This document shows, in pieces, positions 26,201-33,693 of a stretch of DNA of 64,000 nucleotides. Each line of letters opens with the position of its first letter. Positions within the stretch are counted from its first letter, which is position 1. The position numbers were made by a program, and so were the translations under genes. Under the pieces are notes generated by a model. The model was not told where the DNA came from. It saw only the letters and a list, made by a program, of their open reading frames with translations, and ran no database searches. The DNA comes from UBA10329 sp964500205 (GTDB lineage: Bacteria; Bacteroidota; Bacteroidia; UBA10329): the NCBI GenBank assembly GCA_964500205.1, contig CAZCNS010000016.1:19967-83966 (forward strand), read 5' to 3'.

Positions 26201-26641
26201 GTCCATATCGACCCAGTAGCCCATCTTGCGGGTTAGGTCGTTCCAAACGTCCGTGTATTTCATCACGGCCTTGCGGCATGCCTCGTTGTATTCGGCAATG
26301 GTGATGCTCTTGCCGATGTCCTCTTTGGTGATGCCCAGTTCCTTCTCCACGCCCAGCTCGATGGGCAGGCCGTGCGTGTCCCAGCCCGCCTTGCGCTTCA
26401 CCTGAAAACCTTTCAGCGTGCGGTGTCGGCAGAAGATATCTTTAATGGTGCGAGCCATCACGTGGTGGATGCCCGGCATGCCGTTGGCAGAGGGTGGCCC
26501 TTCATAAAACACGAATGGCGGACAGCCCTCGCGTTCGTCCACGCTCTTGCGGAAGGTGTCCTCCTGCTCCCATGTGGTCAGCATCTCCCCCGCGAGTTTC
26601 GGAAGGTCAAGCTGCTTGTAATCAGGATACTTCTTGGACAT
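23225..26641 (-). CDS. ileS: Isoleucyl-tRNA synthetase
   Basis: The 1138-residue class I synthetase has the HIGH-type motif in ANGMPGIHHVMARTIK, the Rossmann fold with GWDTHGLPIELGVEKELGI, a large editing (CP1) domain with the TTPWTLPSN threonine-rich site, and the KMSKR loop in DKNGQKMSKRLGNAVDP. The anticodon-binding domain starts near SKLNSLIAEVDAHYDD. It charges tRNA(Ile) with isoleucine. No C-terminal zinc finger is seen; this and the length fit the type common in Bacteroidota and eukaryotes. A promoter-like TAAATTCG reads on the minus strand at 26661-26668. It heads the ileS / DksA-like / lspA series. Confidence 0.97.
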   Translation of the reverse strand: MSKKYPDYKQLDLPKLAGEMLTTWEQEDTFRKSVDEREGCPPFVFYEGPPSANGMPGIHHVMARTIKDIFCRHRTLKGFQVKRKAGWDTHGLPIELGVEKELGITKEDIGKSITIAEYNEACRKAVMKYTDVWNDLTRKMGYWVDMDDPYVTYENKYIESVWWLLRNLYDKGLLYKGYTIQPYSPKAGTGLSSHELNQPGTYRDVKDTTVVAQFRAPELDAKFGGECFILAWTTTPWTLPSNTALAVGEKIDYVAVKTFNQYTSKPVMVILAKDLLGKWFKAENAGLAFADYKAGDKAIPVDVIAEFKGVELVGTQYEQLMPYSQPEGRTFEVIAGDFISTEDGTGIVHIAPTFGADDMRVAKAAGISPMLVDDGQGNMVPLVDLQGRFRPEVADFAGEYVKAEYYSPEEIEAEKKKQGRDNYLSVDERIAIKLKEQNRAFRVEKYEHSYPHCWRTDKPILYYPLDSWFVKTTAAKDRLIALNKTINWKPESTGTGRFGNWLENLQDWNLSRSRFWGIPLPIWRTEDGSEAKCIGSVAELKDECEKAVKAGAMAANPLEKFTANDFSEENYTSFDLHRPYADDIILVSDSGKPMKREADLIDVWFDSGAMPYAQLHYPFENKELVDGKKYYPADFIAEGVDQTRGWFFTLHAIATMCFDSVAYRNVVSNGLVLDKNGQKMSKRLGNAVDPFDTIAKYGPDATRWYMITNAEPWDNLKFDIEGIGEVQRKFFGTLYNTYGFFALYANIDGFDFSEKEVPLNERPEIDRWVISKLNSLIAEVDAHYDDYEPKKAGRAIQEFVTENLSNWYVRLCRRRFWKGEPSTDKSSAYQTLYTCLDVVAHLMSPIAPFYADRLYRDLNAVTARHKADSVHLSIMPKSEIAAIDTDLEQRMELAQKAVSLILSIRKKEKHRVRQPLQKVMVPVLNPTFERQLRAVESLILSEVNVKELEYLPADSDVIRKSIKANFKTLGPKYGKQMKAIASAVSGMTTEYIGTLEREGSLAIVIEGQEIALTLEDVEITSQDIPGWAVASEGGLTVALDITLTDELYNEGLARELVNRIQNLRKDSGLEVTDRIRLVVENSDRLVSAIEGNREYICDETLAEEFEVTPASENGMFAEIELIEGIMARVQIIPLNKSN

Positions 26642-26745
26642 GGCCCTTAAAATGAGGGCGCGAATTTACTTGAATAAAAGGGACGGGGAACGCACTGAGA
26701 TCAGTCCAGTAGCAGCGCTCGACCGACAGGCGCATGATGCGGCCA

Positions 26746-26753
26746 TACCTTTG
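26746..26753 (+). promoter_or_regulatory. -7 box upstream of the PorT-like gene
   Basis: TACCTTTG matches TAnnTTTG and lies 68 bp before the ATG at 26822, in the ileS divergent region. Confidence 0.5.
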
Positions 26754-26821
26754 TCCAACCTGCAGACCGTCCCCAACAATTGCGATTCTGACGGGTTCAG
26801 TTATTCAAAAACACAGCAGTA

Positions 26822-27490
26822 ATGTGGAGAATAATCGTTTTTGCCAGCGTCCTGTTTCCATCGGTGCAAGCTCTCGGTCAGAACTTCGGTGGTGGAGTGC
26901 ATGTTGGACTGATAAGCAGTCACGTGCTTGAAAGCACTGTGCCTGCTCGATATAATAAGGTCGGGTTGTGGGCAGGTGGATTCACAGATTACAGGTTCAC
27001 CCCGAAATCCACGCTACAATTGGAGTTGTCATTTATTCAGAAGGGATTCAGACAGGCAGGAAACCTTGACAACAACAATGTGGACAAGGGTATGAATCTG
27101 AACTATCTCGAAGTTCCGATTTTGTATAGATGGTGGGGAATCAAGAACATGAGCATTGAAATTGGCCCTCAGATGGGAGTGCTCCTGAGCCATCGTGAAT
27201 GGGATCAGTTCGGTGACATTGAAGGCGGCAACCCTAACTACAAGGATTTCTCCCGCTTCGAGTTGAGCGCGGCAGCTGGTCTGAGCTACTTCTTTCTCAA
27301 AGGAAGACTTGAAGTGAATGCCCGCTACGCTATCTCCGCAATCCCGATACGTGTCCGCGCTCAGGGAGAAGCCATTTGGCCTTTGGCGAGACAATACAAC
27401 TCCATGTTCGGTTTCTCAGTTCGGTGGTGGTTCAAGAACACCAAGGAGACATTTTCCCCCAGGGAGAAAAGTGTGCGTACCTTGGAGTGA
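26822..27490 (+). CDS. PorT-like outer-membrane beta-barrel protein
   Basis: The 222-residue protein begins MWRIIVFASVLFPSVQALGQ, a signal peptide ending at LGQ/N. Alternating polar and hydrophobic strands with aromatic ends follow, for example GVHVGLISSHVL, LQLELSFIQKGF, NLNYLEVPILYRWWG and FELSAAAGLSYFFL. YLEVPILYRW is the hallmark segment of the PorT/OMP_b-brl_2 family, whose founding member PorT supports gingipain secretion; most members are small barrels of unknown role. It ends in a basic tail. It is divergent from ileS and precedes ubiX by 54 bp on the same strand. Confidence 0.85.
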   Translation: MWRIIVFASVLFPSVQALGQNFGGGVHVGLISSHVLESTVPARYNKVGLWAGGFTDYRFTPKSTLQLELSFIQKGFRQAGNLDNNNVDKGMNLNYLEVPILYRWWGIKNMSIEIGPQMGVLLSHREWDQFGDIEGGNPNYKDFSRFELSAAAGLSYFFLKGRLEVNARYAISAIPIRVRAQGEAIWPLARQYNSMFGFSVRWWFKNTKETFSPREKSVRTLE

Positions 27491-27544
27491 CGCACTGTCG
27501 GGAACAAACCGACCTTTGCACGGGTTTCTTCTCAAATCGCGGAC

Positions 27545-28117
27545 ATGAGGCATAAAATTGTTGTAGGTGTTACGGGTGCAAGTGGCTCGATCTACGCCAA
27601 GGTGCTGTTTGACCGCCTGTTACAACTCAACGATCAGGTGGAAGCTTGTGGCGTAGTGTTCAGCGGCAACGCCAAAGATGTTTGGGAGTATGAGCTGGGC
27701 AATCGCAACTTCGAGCAGCTTCCTTTCAAGGTATATGCCAAGGACGATTTCTTCGCCCCCTTCGCATCGGGGTCTGCAGGCTACACGGCCATGATCGTGT
27801 GCCCGTGTAGCATGGGAACGATGGCCCGCATCGCCACTGGCGTCTCCAATGACCTGATGACCCGCGCTGCCGATGTGATGTTGAAAGAACGCAGGAAACT
27901 GGTGCTCATTCCCCGCGACACGCCAATGAGTCTCATCCACATCGACAACATGCGCACGGTGACGCAGGCTGGTGGCATCATCTGCCCTGCAAGCCCGTCC
28001 TTCTACAGCCGTCCGAAAGACTTTGATGAGCTGGCACTCACAGTAGTGGATCGCGCCCTCGCGCTTGCAGGGCTGGAGCTGGACAGCTACCGTTGGGGAG
28101 AGAATGCAGACCGTTGA
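27545..28117 (+). CDS. ubiX: Flavin prenyltransferase UbiX
   Basis: The 190-residue protein carries the flavin-binding start KIVVGVTGASGSIYAKVLFD, the central IVCPCSMGTMARIATGVSND, and RRKLVLIPRDTPMSLIHIDN followed by GGIICPASPSFYSRPK, all family signatures. UbiX attaches a dimethylallyl group to FMN to make the prenylated flavin cofactor used by UbiD decarboxylases in ubiquinone and menaquinone synthesis or aromatic acid decarboxylation. No ubiD homologue is next to it. A TACCTTTG-like box (GACCTTTG at 27511) lies 26 bp upstream; its first base departs from consensus. Confidence 0.94.
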   Translation: MRHKIVVGVTGASGSIYAKVLFDRLLQLNDQVEACGVVFSGNAKDVWEYELGNRNFEQLPFKVYAKDDFFAPFASGSAGYTAMIVCPCSMGTMARIATGVSNDLMTRAADVMLKERRKLVLIPRDTPMSLIHIDNMRTVTQAGGIICPASPSFYSRPKDFDELALTVVDRALALAGLELDSYRWGENADR

Positions 28118-28192
28118 CCCGCACCCCGTAAGGTTATCTTCATATTGAACACCGACACCGCTGCCGAAGCGGCTGCGTAATTTGGCCCCGCA

Positions 28193-29179
28193 ATGTCAAG
28201 GCTCTGGCTACATCGGCTCACCGTCACTCTTGTCCTGCTGCTTGCAGGTCAGAACATGGTATTTCCTTGGGGATTTTTCGGCCATAAGCTGGTGAACAAG
28301 ATGGCGGTGTTCACCCTTCCGCCTGAGATGATCGGGCTATACAAACGCAACCTCAACTATCTCATTGAGCATTCGGTGGACCCCGACAAGCGCAGGTATA
28401 TTGGCAAGGACGAGGCCCCTCGTCACTACATTGACATCGACCATTATGGCGAAGACCCCTTCAAGGTGATGCCGAGAAAATGGAAGGATGCCGTAGCGAA
28501 ATTCACCGAGGACACAATTCTGGCCTACGGCATCGTGCCATGGCATGTGGAGACGATGGTGTTCCGCCTTACCAAGGCGTTCCAGGAAATGGACCTCGAC
28601 CGCATCCTCAAGTACAGTGCGGAGCTGGGCCACTATGTGGGCGATGCGCATGTGCCGCTGCACACCACCAAGAACTACAACGGTAAGATGACCGACCAAT
28701 ACGGTATCCACGGTTTCTGGGAGAGCCGCCTGCCTGAGCTTTTCTCTGAAGAATACGATTTCATGGTTGGAAGGGCCGAGTACGTTGACGACCCGCTGAA
28801 TTTTGCTTGGGACGTAGTGGAGGCCAGCCATTACGGAGTGGACAGTGTGCTGCGCTTCGAGCGGGAGTTGAACGCAGCCTGGCCCACCGACCTGAAGTAC
28901 GCGATGGAGAACAGAGGACAGGCGCTTATGCAGGTCTATTCGAGGGAATATTCCCGCGAGTACCATGACCGGCTCGGAGGGCAGGTGGAGCGCAGGATGA
29001 AGGCCACTGTGCATGCCATCGGCAGCCTTTGGTACACTGCTTGGGTCAATGCGGGCCAACCCGATCTTCGACAACTTTACGATAAGGGCATCTCACCCGA
29101 CCGCATGGAGGAAATGATCGAGCTGGAGCTCAAAGTACAAGGCAGTCAAGGACAGAAAGGCCGTGAGCACGAGAACTGA
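28193..29179 (+). CDS. Secreted zinc phospholipase C / S1-P1 nuclease-like protein
   Basis: The 328-residue protein has an N-terminal signal sequence or anchor (LHRLTVTLVLLLAGQ) and then WGFFGHKLVNKMAVFTLP, which puts Trp and His at the mature end as in the S1/P1-phospholipase C fold. Other ligand positions are HYIDIDHYG, the helix ELGHYVGDAHVPLHTTKNYN with HxxxDxHxPLH, and HGFWESRLPELF. This is the three-zinc site pattern of the superfamily. Substrate could be phospholipid or nucleic acid; sequence does not decide. Its end overlaps the CoA-transferase start by 17 bp. Confidence 0.85.
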   Translation: MSRLWLHRLTVTLVLLLAGQNMVFPWGFFGHKLVNKMAVFTLPPEMIGLYKRNLNYLIEHSVDPDKRRYIGKDEAPRHYIDIDHYGEDPFKVMPRKWKDAVAKFTEDTILAYGIVPWHVETMVFRLTKAFQEMDLDRILKYSAELGHYVGDAHVPLHTTKNYNGKMTDQYGIHGFWESRLPELFSEEYDFMVGRAEYVDDPLNFAWDVVEASHYGVDSVLRFERELNAAWPTDLKYAMENRGQALMQVYSREYSREYHDRLGGQVERRMKATVHAIGSLWYTAWVNAGQPDLRQLYDKGISPDRMEEMIELELKVQGSQGQKGREHEN

Positions 29180-30245
29180 CCTCAACGGCATCAAGGTGCT
29201 GGAACTGGCCGCTGTGCTGGCGGGGCCTGCTGTGGGCACCTTCCTTGCAGAGCTTGGCGCGACCGTGACCAAGGTGGAGAACCCCCACACAGGAGGCGAC
29301 ATGACCCGCTCATGGAAACTGCCCTCCGAACCGACTGAACAACAGCACTCGGCCTATTTCTGCTCTGTCAATTGGGGGAAAAAGCACGTTTTCATAGACC
29401 TGCGCAACGAGGAGGGGCATGCCGAGGTGATGCGCCTGGCAGCCGATGCCGACATCGTGCTAACCAACTTCAGGCCGGGAGACGACCACAAGCTGCGCCT
29501 CGATTTCGAGACGGTAAATGCCGTGAATCCCGATGTGATCTACGGGAGCATCAACGGCTACGGGGCCGACAATCCCCGTGCGGCCTTTGATGTGGTCCTT
29601 CAGGCCGAGGCGGGCTTCATGGCGCTCAACGGATTTGCAGACCGCCCACCTGTTAAATTCCCACTTGCAATAATCGACATGTTGGCGGCTCACCAGCTCA
29701 AGCAGGGGCTACTGCTGGCATTATTCAACAGAGAAAGAACGGGGAAAGGGTGTCATGTCACGGCTTCGCTGTTCGATGCGGCCATCTCGGCCCTCAGCAA
29801 CTACGCCACCAACTGGCTTATGGGCGGTCATCTGTCGCAGCGTGACGGGGGTGTTCACCCCAATATCTGCCCATACGGGGACATTCTCACCTGCACGGAC
29901 GGGAAAATGATCGTGCTGGCCGCTGCCACCGATGCGCAGTTCAAAAAGCTTTGTGCAGTGTTGGAAATACCTTCATTGGCAGAGAAATCCATCTTCTCCA
30001 CCGTGCAGCAGCGCGTTGGCAACAGGGAAGCATTGATGGAAAGGCTGAACACCATTTCCCTACAACTCGACCGCGACAGCCTGCTTGAGGGACTTCACGC
30101 GGAAGGCATCCCTGCCGGGGCTATCCGCGGTCTGGACGAGGCACTCGCACTACCCGAGGCGCAGGCCATGCTCCTGCAACAGACCCTCGATGACGGCTCG
30201 CAGACCGTACGGCCTGCGCAGGTAGGGTTTAGGATGGCCAAGTGA
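29163..30245 (+). CDS. Class III CoA transferase (CaiB/BaiF family)
   Basis: The 360-residue protein starts with GTG inside the end of the previous gene. The N-terminal signature GIKVLELAAVLAGPAVGTFL and GATVTKVENPHTGGDMTRSW is typical of the family. The catalytic Asp that forms the glutaryl/aspartyl-CoA intermediate is in KFPLAIIDMLAAH. C-terminal PAGAIRGLDEALALPEAQAM is the family's conserved substrate loop. Members move CoA between organic acids, for example in carnitine, oxalate or aromatic acid metabolism; the actual acids cannot be predicted here. The 17-bp overlap suggests translational coupling with the phospholipase-like gene, although the two functions are not obviously related. Confidence 0.92.
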   Translation: MSTRTDLNGIKVLELAAVLAGPAVGTFLAELGATVTKVENPHTGGDMTRSWKLPSEPTEQQHSAYFCSVNWGKKHVFIDLRNEEGHAEVMRLAADADIVLTNFRPGDDHKLRLDFETVNAVNPDVIYGSINGYGADNPRAAFDVVLQAEAGFMALNGFADRPPVKFPLAIIDMLAAHQLKQGLLLALFNRERTGKGCHVTASLFDAAISALSNYATNWLMGGHLSQRDGGVHPNICPYGDILTCTDGKMIVLAAATDAQFKKLCAVLEIPSLAEKSIFSTVQQRVGNREALMERLNTISLQLDRDSLLEGLHAEGIPAGAIRGLDEALALPEAQAMLLQQTLDDGSQTVRPAQVGFRMAK

Positions 30246-30308
30246 TCTACGAAATGCCCCCACATATCCGTTCTCGGGGTTACCTTCGTATTCATAATCC
30301 GTCAGTCC

Positions 30309-30536
30309 ATGAGAAGCTATTCTGATCTCATCCACATCGACCCGAACAAACGCTCAGGAAAGCCCTGTGTGAGGGACCTGCGCATTACTGTGGCCGATGT
30401 CCTCGGATATTTGGCCGCTGGAATGACCATGTCTGAGGTACTGGAAGACTTCCCACAGCTCACTGAACAGGATGTTCTGGCCTGCCTTGCCTATGCTGCC
30501 GACAGCGAGAAGTATGTTCGACATCTTGCGGCCTGA
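30309..30536 (+). CDS. DUF433-type antitoxin
   Basis: The 75-residue protein matches the DUF433 layout: IHIDPNKRSGKPCVRDLRIT near the start and VADVLGYLAAGMTMSEVLED with a C-terminal DVLACLAYAADSEKY. The family has a winged-helix-like DNA-binding fold and is usually encoded directly before a PIN-like DUF5615 toxin, as here. The stop and the next ATG share one base (TGATG), which supports co-translation. A weak TACCTTCG box lies at 30281-30288. Neutralising the partner toxin is inferred from family pairing. Confidence 0.88.
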   Translation: MRSYSDLIHIDPNKRSGKPCVRDLRITVADVLGYLAAGMTMSEVLEDFPQLTEQDVLACLAYAADSEKYVRHLAA

Positions 30537-30868
30537 TGGCATTCCTTGTTGACAATAACCTCTCACCCAAGGTGGCTGAAGTTCTTGCCCAACGGTTCGC
30601 AGGTTCATGTCATGTCGGGGCACTCGGTCTCGACAGGTCTGACGATGGTATATTATGGCTTCGTGCAAAGGAAGAAGGGCTGTGCATCCTCACGAAAGAC
30701 AGCGATTTTGAAGCCAAGAGCCGTCTGTACGGATGTCCTCCAAAGGTTATCCAACTCAATTGCGGGAATCAGAAGACCTCTGCGATCATGACAATTCTCC
30801 GTTCTCAATTTGATGAACTTAAAGAGTTCCTACAGGATACTGAGGACTGCCTGATGTACCTTGGTTGA
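30536..30868 (+). CDS. DUF5615 PIN-like toxin
   Basis: The 110-residue product begins MAFLVDNNLSPKVAEVLAQR, where the Asp-Asn-Asn-Leu-Ser/Pro motif supplies the first PIN acidic residue. ILTKDSDFEAKS gives the second cluster (KDSDF), both diagnostic of DUF5615/VapC-related RNases. VIQLNCGNQKTSAIMTIL is the conserved C-terminal part. It probably cleaves RNA and is controlled by the DUF433 protein encoded one base upstream. A hairpin with a short T run follows 54 bp downstream and would end the two-gene transcript. Confidence 0.88.
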   Translation: MAFLVDNNLSPKVAEVLAQRFAGSCHVGALGLDRSDDGILWLRAKEEGLCILTKDSDFEAKSRLYGCPPKVIQLNCGNQKTSAIMTILRSQFDELKEFLQDTEDCLMYLG

Positions 30869-30921
30869 GTGATGGGATGATTATTCTGAGCGCAGGATAC
30901 TGCCCATTTCGTTTGGTGAAC

Positions 30922-30940
30922 AGCGGGGTCGCCCGCTTTT
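30922..30940 (+). terminator. Hairpin after the DUF433/DUF5615 pair
   Basis: AGCGGG pairs with CCCGCT around GTCG and is followed by TTTT. It separates the toxin-antitoxin pair from the rpsA promoter. Confidence 0.5.
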
Positions 30941-30996
30941 GAAAACCTGTCAATTCCGACCCCTGCACCCATTGTCGGGCGCAAGGAAGGAATACC

Positions 30997-31004
30997 TACA
31001 TTTG
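30997..31004 (+). promoter_or_regulatory. -7 box for rpsA
   Basis: TACATTTG matches TAnnTTTG. A TTG at 30972-30974 lies 22 bp before it, close to the expected -33 position, so this is one of the best promoter candidates in the window. Confidence 0.6.
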
Positions 31005-31006
31005 CG

Positions 31007-31083
31007 CCCTCCAAAAATTGGAGGGTCCATTTCCCGAAAAACGGACATCAAACAAACCCTCTCAGCACAACGGGAACGCTGAG
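31007..31083 (+). promoter_or_regulatory. Structured rpsA 5' leader
   Basis: Two clear stems fill the leader: CCCTCC with GGAGGG (31007-31025) and CTCAGC with GCTGAG (31061-31083). A weaker GTCC/GGAC pairing lies between them. About 97 nt separate the promoter box from the ATG. S1 is autoregulated through its leader in other bacteria, so this may be a regulatory structure. Confidence 0.45.
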
Positions 31084-31100
31084 ATACAACAATTTACCTC

Positions 31101-33032
31101 ATGTCAGAGGAAAACAAGGAAAAGGAGACCGTTGAGGTTTCTGAAAACGTGGAGAACACCGCAGCCACCCCCGAAGTAGCGGAAACAGAAACAGTTGCCG
31201 CAACTACAGAAGAGGCCCCAAAGGCAAAGAAGGAGCGTGTGACTACCCCACCGGCCGACTTCGACTGGGACAGCATCGGTAAGCGCCAAGAGGTTTACTC
31301 CGCTGCCAAGCGTCAGGAAATGGAGGACATGTATCATGCTACCCTCACTTCTATCGCCCCGCAAGATGTGATTGACGGCAAGATCATCAGCAAGACGAAG
31401 AAAGAATTCATCGTCACCATCGGAGGCAAATCAGAAGGTGCCATCGCGTTGAGCGAAGTGCGCTACAACCCTGACCTCGCTGTAGGCGATACGCTGGAGG
31501 TTTATGTGGAGCGCGTTGAGGACGCCAACGGTCAGTTGGTGCTCTCGCACAAGAAGGCCCGTGCCCTGCGCTCTTGGGACCGTGTCAATGCCGCACTTGA
31601 GAACGATGAGATCATCACAGGTCAGATCAAGTGCCGCACCAAGGGCGGTCTTATCGCTGAGGTGTTCGGTATCGAAGCGTTCCTTCCCGGTTCGCAGATC
31701 GATGTCAAGCCTATCCGCGATTACGACATGTACGTGGGCAAGACCATGGAATTCAAGGTTGTCAAGATCAACCAGGAGTTCAAGAACGTGGTCGTTTCTC
31801 ACAAGGCACTCATTCAGGCGGAGCTCGAAGCGCAGAAGAAGGACATCATCTCCAAACTGGAGAAAGGTCAGATCCTCGAAGGCGTGGTCAAGAACATCAC
31901 CTCTTACGGGGTATTCATCGACCTTGGTGGCGTGGACGGCCTCGTACACATCACCGATCTCAGCTGGGGCCGTGTCAACCATCCGGAAGAGGTTGTTACG
32001 CTCGACTCGAAGGTCAATGTGGTCATCCTCGACTTTGATGACGAGAAGAAGCGTATCGCTTTGGGCATCAAGCAGCTTTCGCAGCATCCATGGGATGGCG
32101 TAAGTGAGAAGATGAACATCGGTGACAAGGTGAAAGGCAAGGTCGTGGTCATCGCTGACTATGGTGCATTCGTAGAGGTGGCGTCCGGTGTTGAAGGTCT
32201 GCTCCACGTTTCAGAGATGAGTTGGAGTCAGCATCTGCGCACCGCTCAGGACTTCCTCAAAGTGGGACAGGAGATCGAGTGTGTCATCCTTACCATGGAC
32301 AACGAGGACCGCAAGATGTCACTCGGCATGAAGCAGCTCACACCCGACCCATGGGCCGACATCCTCGCGAAATATCCCGTGGGATCCAAGCACACCGGTA
32401 AGGTTCGCAGCTTCACCAACTTCGGCATCTTCGCAGAGCTGGAAGAGGGCGTTGACGGCCTCATTCACATCTCTGACCTCAGCTGGAACAAGAAGATCAA
32501 GCATCCATCAGAATTCACCAGCATCGGCAACGACATCGAAGCTGTGATACTGGAGGTGGATCTTGAGAACCGCAGACTCAGCCTCGGCCACAAGCAGCTG
32601 GAAGAGAACCCATGGGACACCTTCGAGACGGTGTTCACCATCGGCAGCGTTCACAAAGGCACAGTGACTCAGGCCAACGACAAAGGTGCGACCATCATGC
32701 TCCCTTATGGAGTTGAAGGTTTCGCTCCGAAGCGTCACCTCAAGAAAGAGGACGGCTCTGACCTGAAGAACGAAGAGACCGCTGATTTCGAGGTGCTTGA
32801 GTTCAGCAAGGACGCCAAGCGTGTTGTAGTATCACATGCCAAGATCCACTCTGATGCCGCTCACGATACGAAGGCTTCTGAGGACAGCGACCGTAAGGAG
32901 GCTTCTGCCAACACATCGAAGGGCGTGAAGAAGGTACAGGCCAGCATCGAGAAGACCACCCTCGGTGACCTTGATGCCCTTGCCAACCTCAAGTCTGAGA
33001 TGGAGGAGACCGAGAAGAAAGGCAAGAAGTGA
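31101..33032 (+). CDS. rpsA: 30S ribosomal protein S1
   Basis: The 643-residue protein has an acidic Val/Glu/Thr-rich N-terminal extension (1-~65) and then six S1 domains. The repeats are visible as ITSYGVFIDLGGVDGLVHIT, VIADYGAFVEVASGVEGLLH, SFTNFGIFAELEEGVDGLIH and their partners, each ending in an LS(L)G-type strand with KQL. A Lys/Ala/Glu-rich tail follows. S1 binds mRNA and helps position it on the 30S subunit, important in this phylum, where Shine-Dalgarno sequences are rare. A strong terminator stem follows at 33055. Confidence 0.96.
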   Translation: MSEENKEKETVEVSENVENTAATPEVAETETVAATTEEAPKAKKERVTTPPADFDWDSIGKRQEVYSAAKRQEMEDMYHATLTSIAPQDVIDGKIISKTKKEFIVTIGGKSEGAIALSEVRYNPDLAVGDTLEVYVERVEDANGQLVLSHKKARALRSWDRVNAALENDEIITGQIKCRTKGGLIAEVFGIEAFLPGSQIDVKPIRDYDMYVGKTMEFKVVKINQEFKNVVVSHKALIQAELEAQKKDIISKLEKGQILEGVVKNITSYGVFIDLGGVDGLVHITDLSWGRVNHPEEVVTLDSKVNVVILDFDDEKKRIALGIKQLSQHPWDGVSEKMNIGDKVKGKVVVIADYGAFVEVASGVEGLLHVSEMSWSQHLRTAQDFLKVGQEIECVILTMDNEDRKMSLGMKQLTPDPWADILAKYPVGSKHTGKVRSFTNFGIFAELEEGVDGLIHISDLSWNKKIKHPSEFTSIGNDIEAVILEVDLENRRLSLGHKQLEENPWDTFETVFTIGSVHKGTVTQANDKGATIMLPYGVEGFAPKRHLKKEDGSDLKNEETADFEVLEFSKDAKRVVVSHAKIHSDAAHDTKASEDSDRKEASANTSKGVKKVQASIEKTTLGDLDALANLKSEMEETEKKGKK

Positions 33033-33054
33033 TTTCTTGACCGATTGAACCGAA

Positions 33055-33089
33055 GAGGCCCTTCCGAAAGGTTGGGCCTCTTTTTCTTT
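33055..33089 (+). terminator. Rho-independent terminator after rpsA
   Basis: GAGGCCC pairs perfectly with GGGCCTC around a 12-base loop, followed by TTTTTCTTT. It ends 21 bp before the hisH GTG. Confidence 0.85.
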
Positions 33090-33109
33090 GCAACAAACCA
33101 AAGCAACCA

Positions 33110-33691
33110 GTGGCAACAGCAGTTATAGATTATGGTGCAGGTAACGTCAGGTCGGTCTGCTTCGCGCTCGAACGACTTGGCGTGACCCCAATGGTGACCA
33201 ACGACCCAGCGGCCATCACCTCGGCTGACAAGGTCATTTTTCCCGGTGTGGGACATGCCAGAGCGGCCATGGACGAACTGAAGCGGCTCGACCTCGACCG
33301 CGTGATCACCCAACTGACGCAACCCGTTCTGGGCATCTGTCTCGGCATGCAGCTCATGTGCGCCCACACCGAGGAGGGGGATGTGGCAGGTCTTGGGATT
33401 TTTCCAGAGAAAGTGCTCCTCTTCCGGGATGTGCCGAAGGTGCCGCACATGGGCTGGAATAGCCTCCATGCACTCCAAGGTCCGATCATGCAAGGCATTG
33501 CTGAAGGAGACCATGTGTATTTCGTACACAGCTATCACGTACCGTTGTCAGAGCACACTGTGAGCGCCTGCACCTATGGTCTGCCGTTTGCAGCGGCCTT
33601 GGGCAAAGGCAATTTCCATGCGTGTCAGTTCCACCCTGAGAAAAGTGCCGATACCGGTACCCGCATCCTCGCCAACTTTCTGGCACTCTGA
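33110..33691 (+). CDS. hisH: Imidazole glycerol phosphate synthase, glutaminase subunit
   Basis: The 193-residue class I glutamine amidotransferase starts with GTG (MATAVIDYGAGNVRSV). The catalytic triad is visible: Cys in GICLGMQLM, His in FHPEKS and the Glu next to it. KVPHMGWNSL and YFVHSYHV are HisH-specific. It supplies ammonia to HisF in histidine synthesis. No other his gene lies nearby: the next gene, three bases on, encodes a PLP deaminase-like enzyme, and the one before is rpsA. It is therefore detached from the usual his operon, while the family call is not in doubt. Confidence 0.93.
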   Translation: MATAVIDYGAGNVRSVCFALERLGVTPMVTNDPAAITSADKVIFPGVGHARAAMDELKRLDLDRVITQLTQPVLGICLGMQLMCAHTEEGDVAGLGIFPEKVLLFRDVPKVPHMGWNSLHALQGPIMQGIAEGDHVYFVHSYHVPLSEHTVSACTYGLPFAAALGKGNFHACQFHPEKSADTGTRILANFLAL

Positions 33692-33693
33692 AA

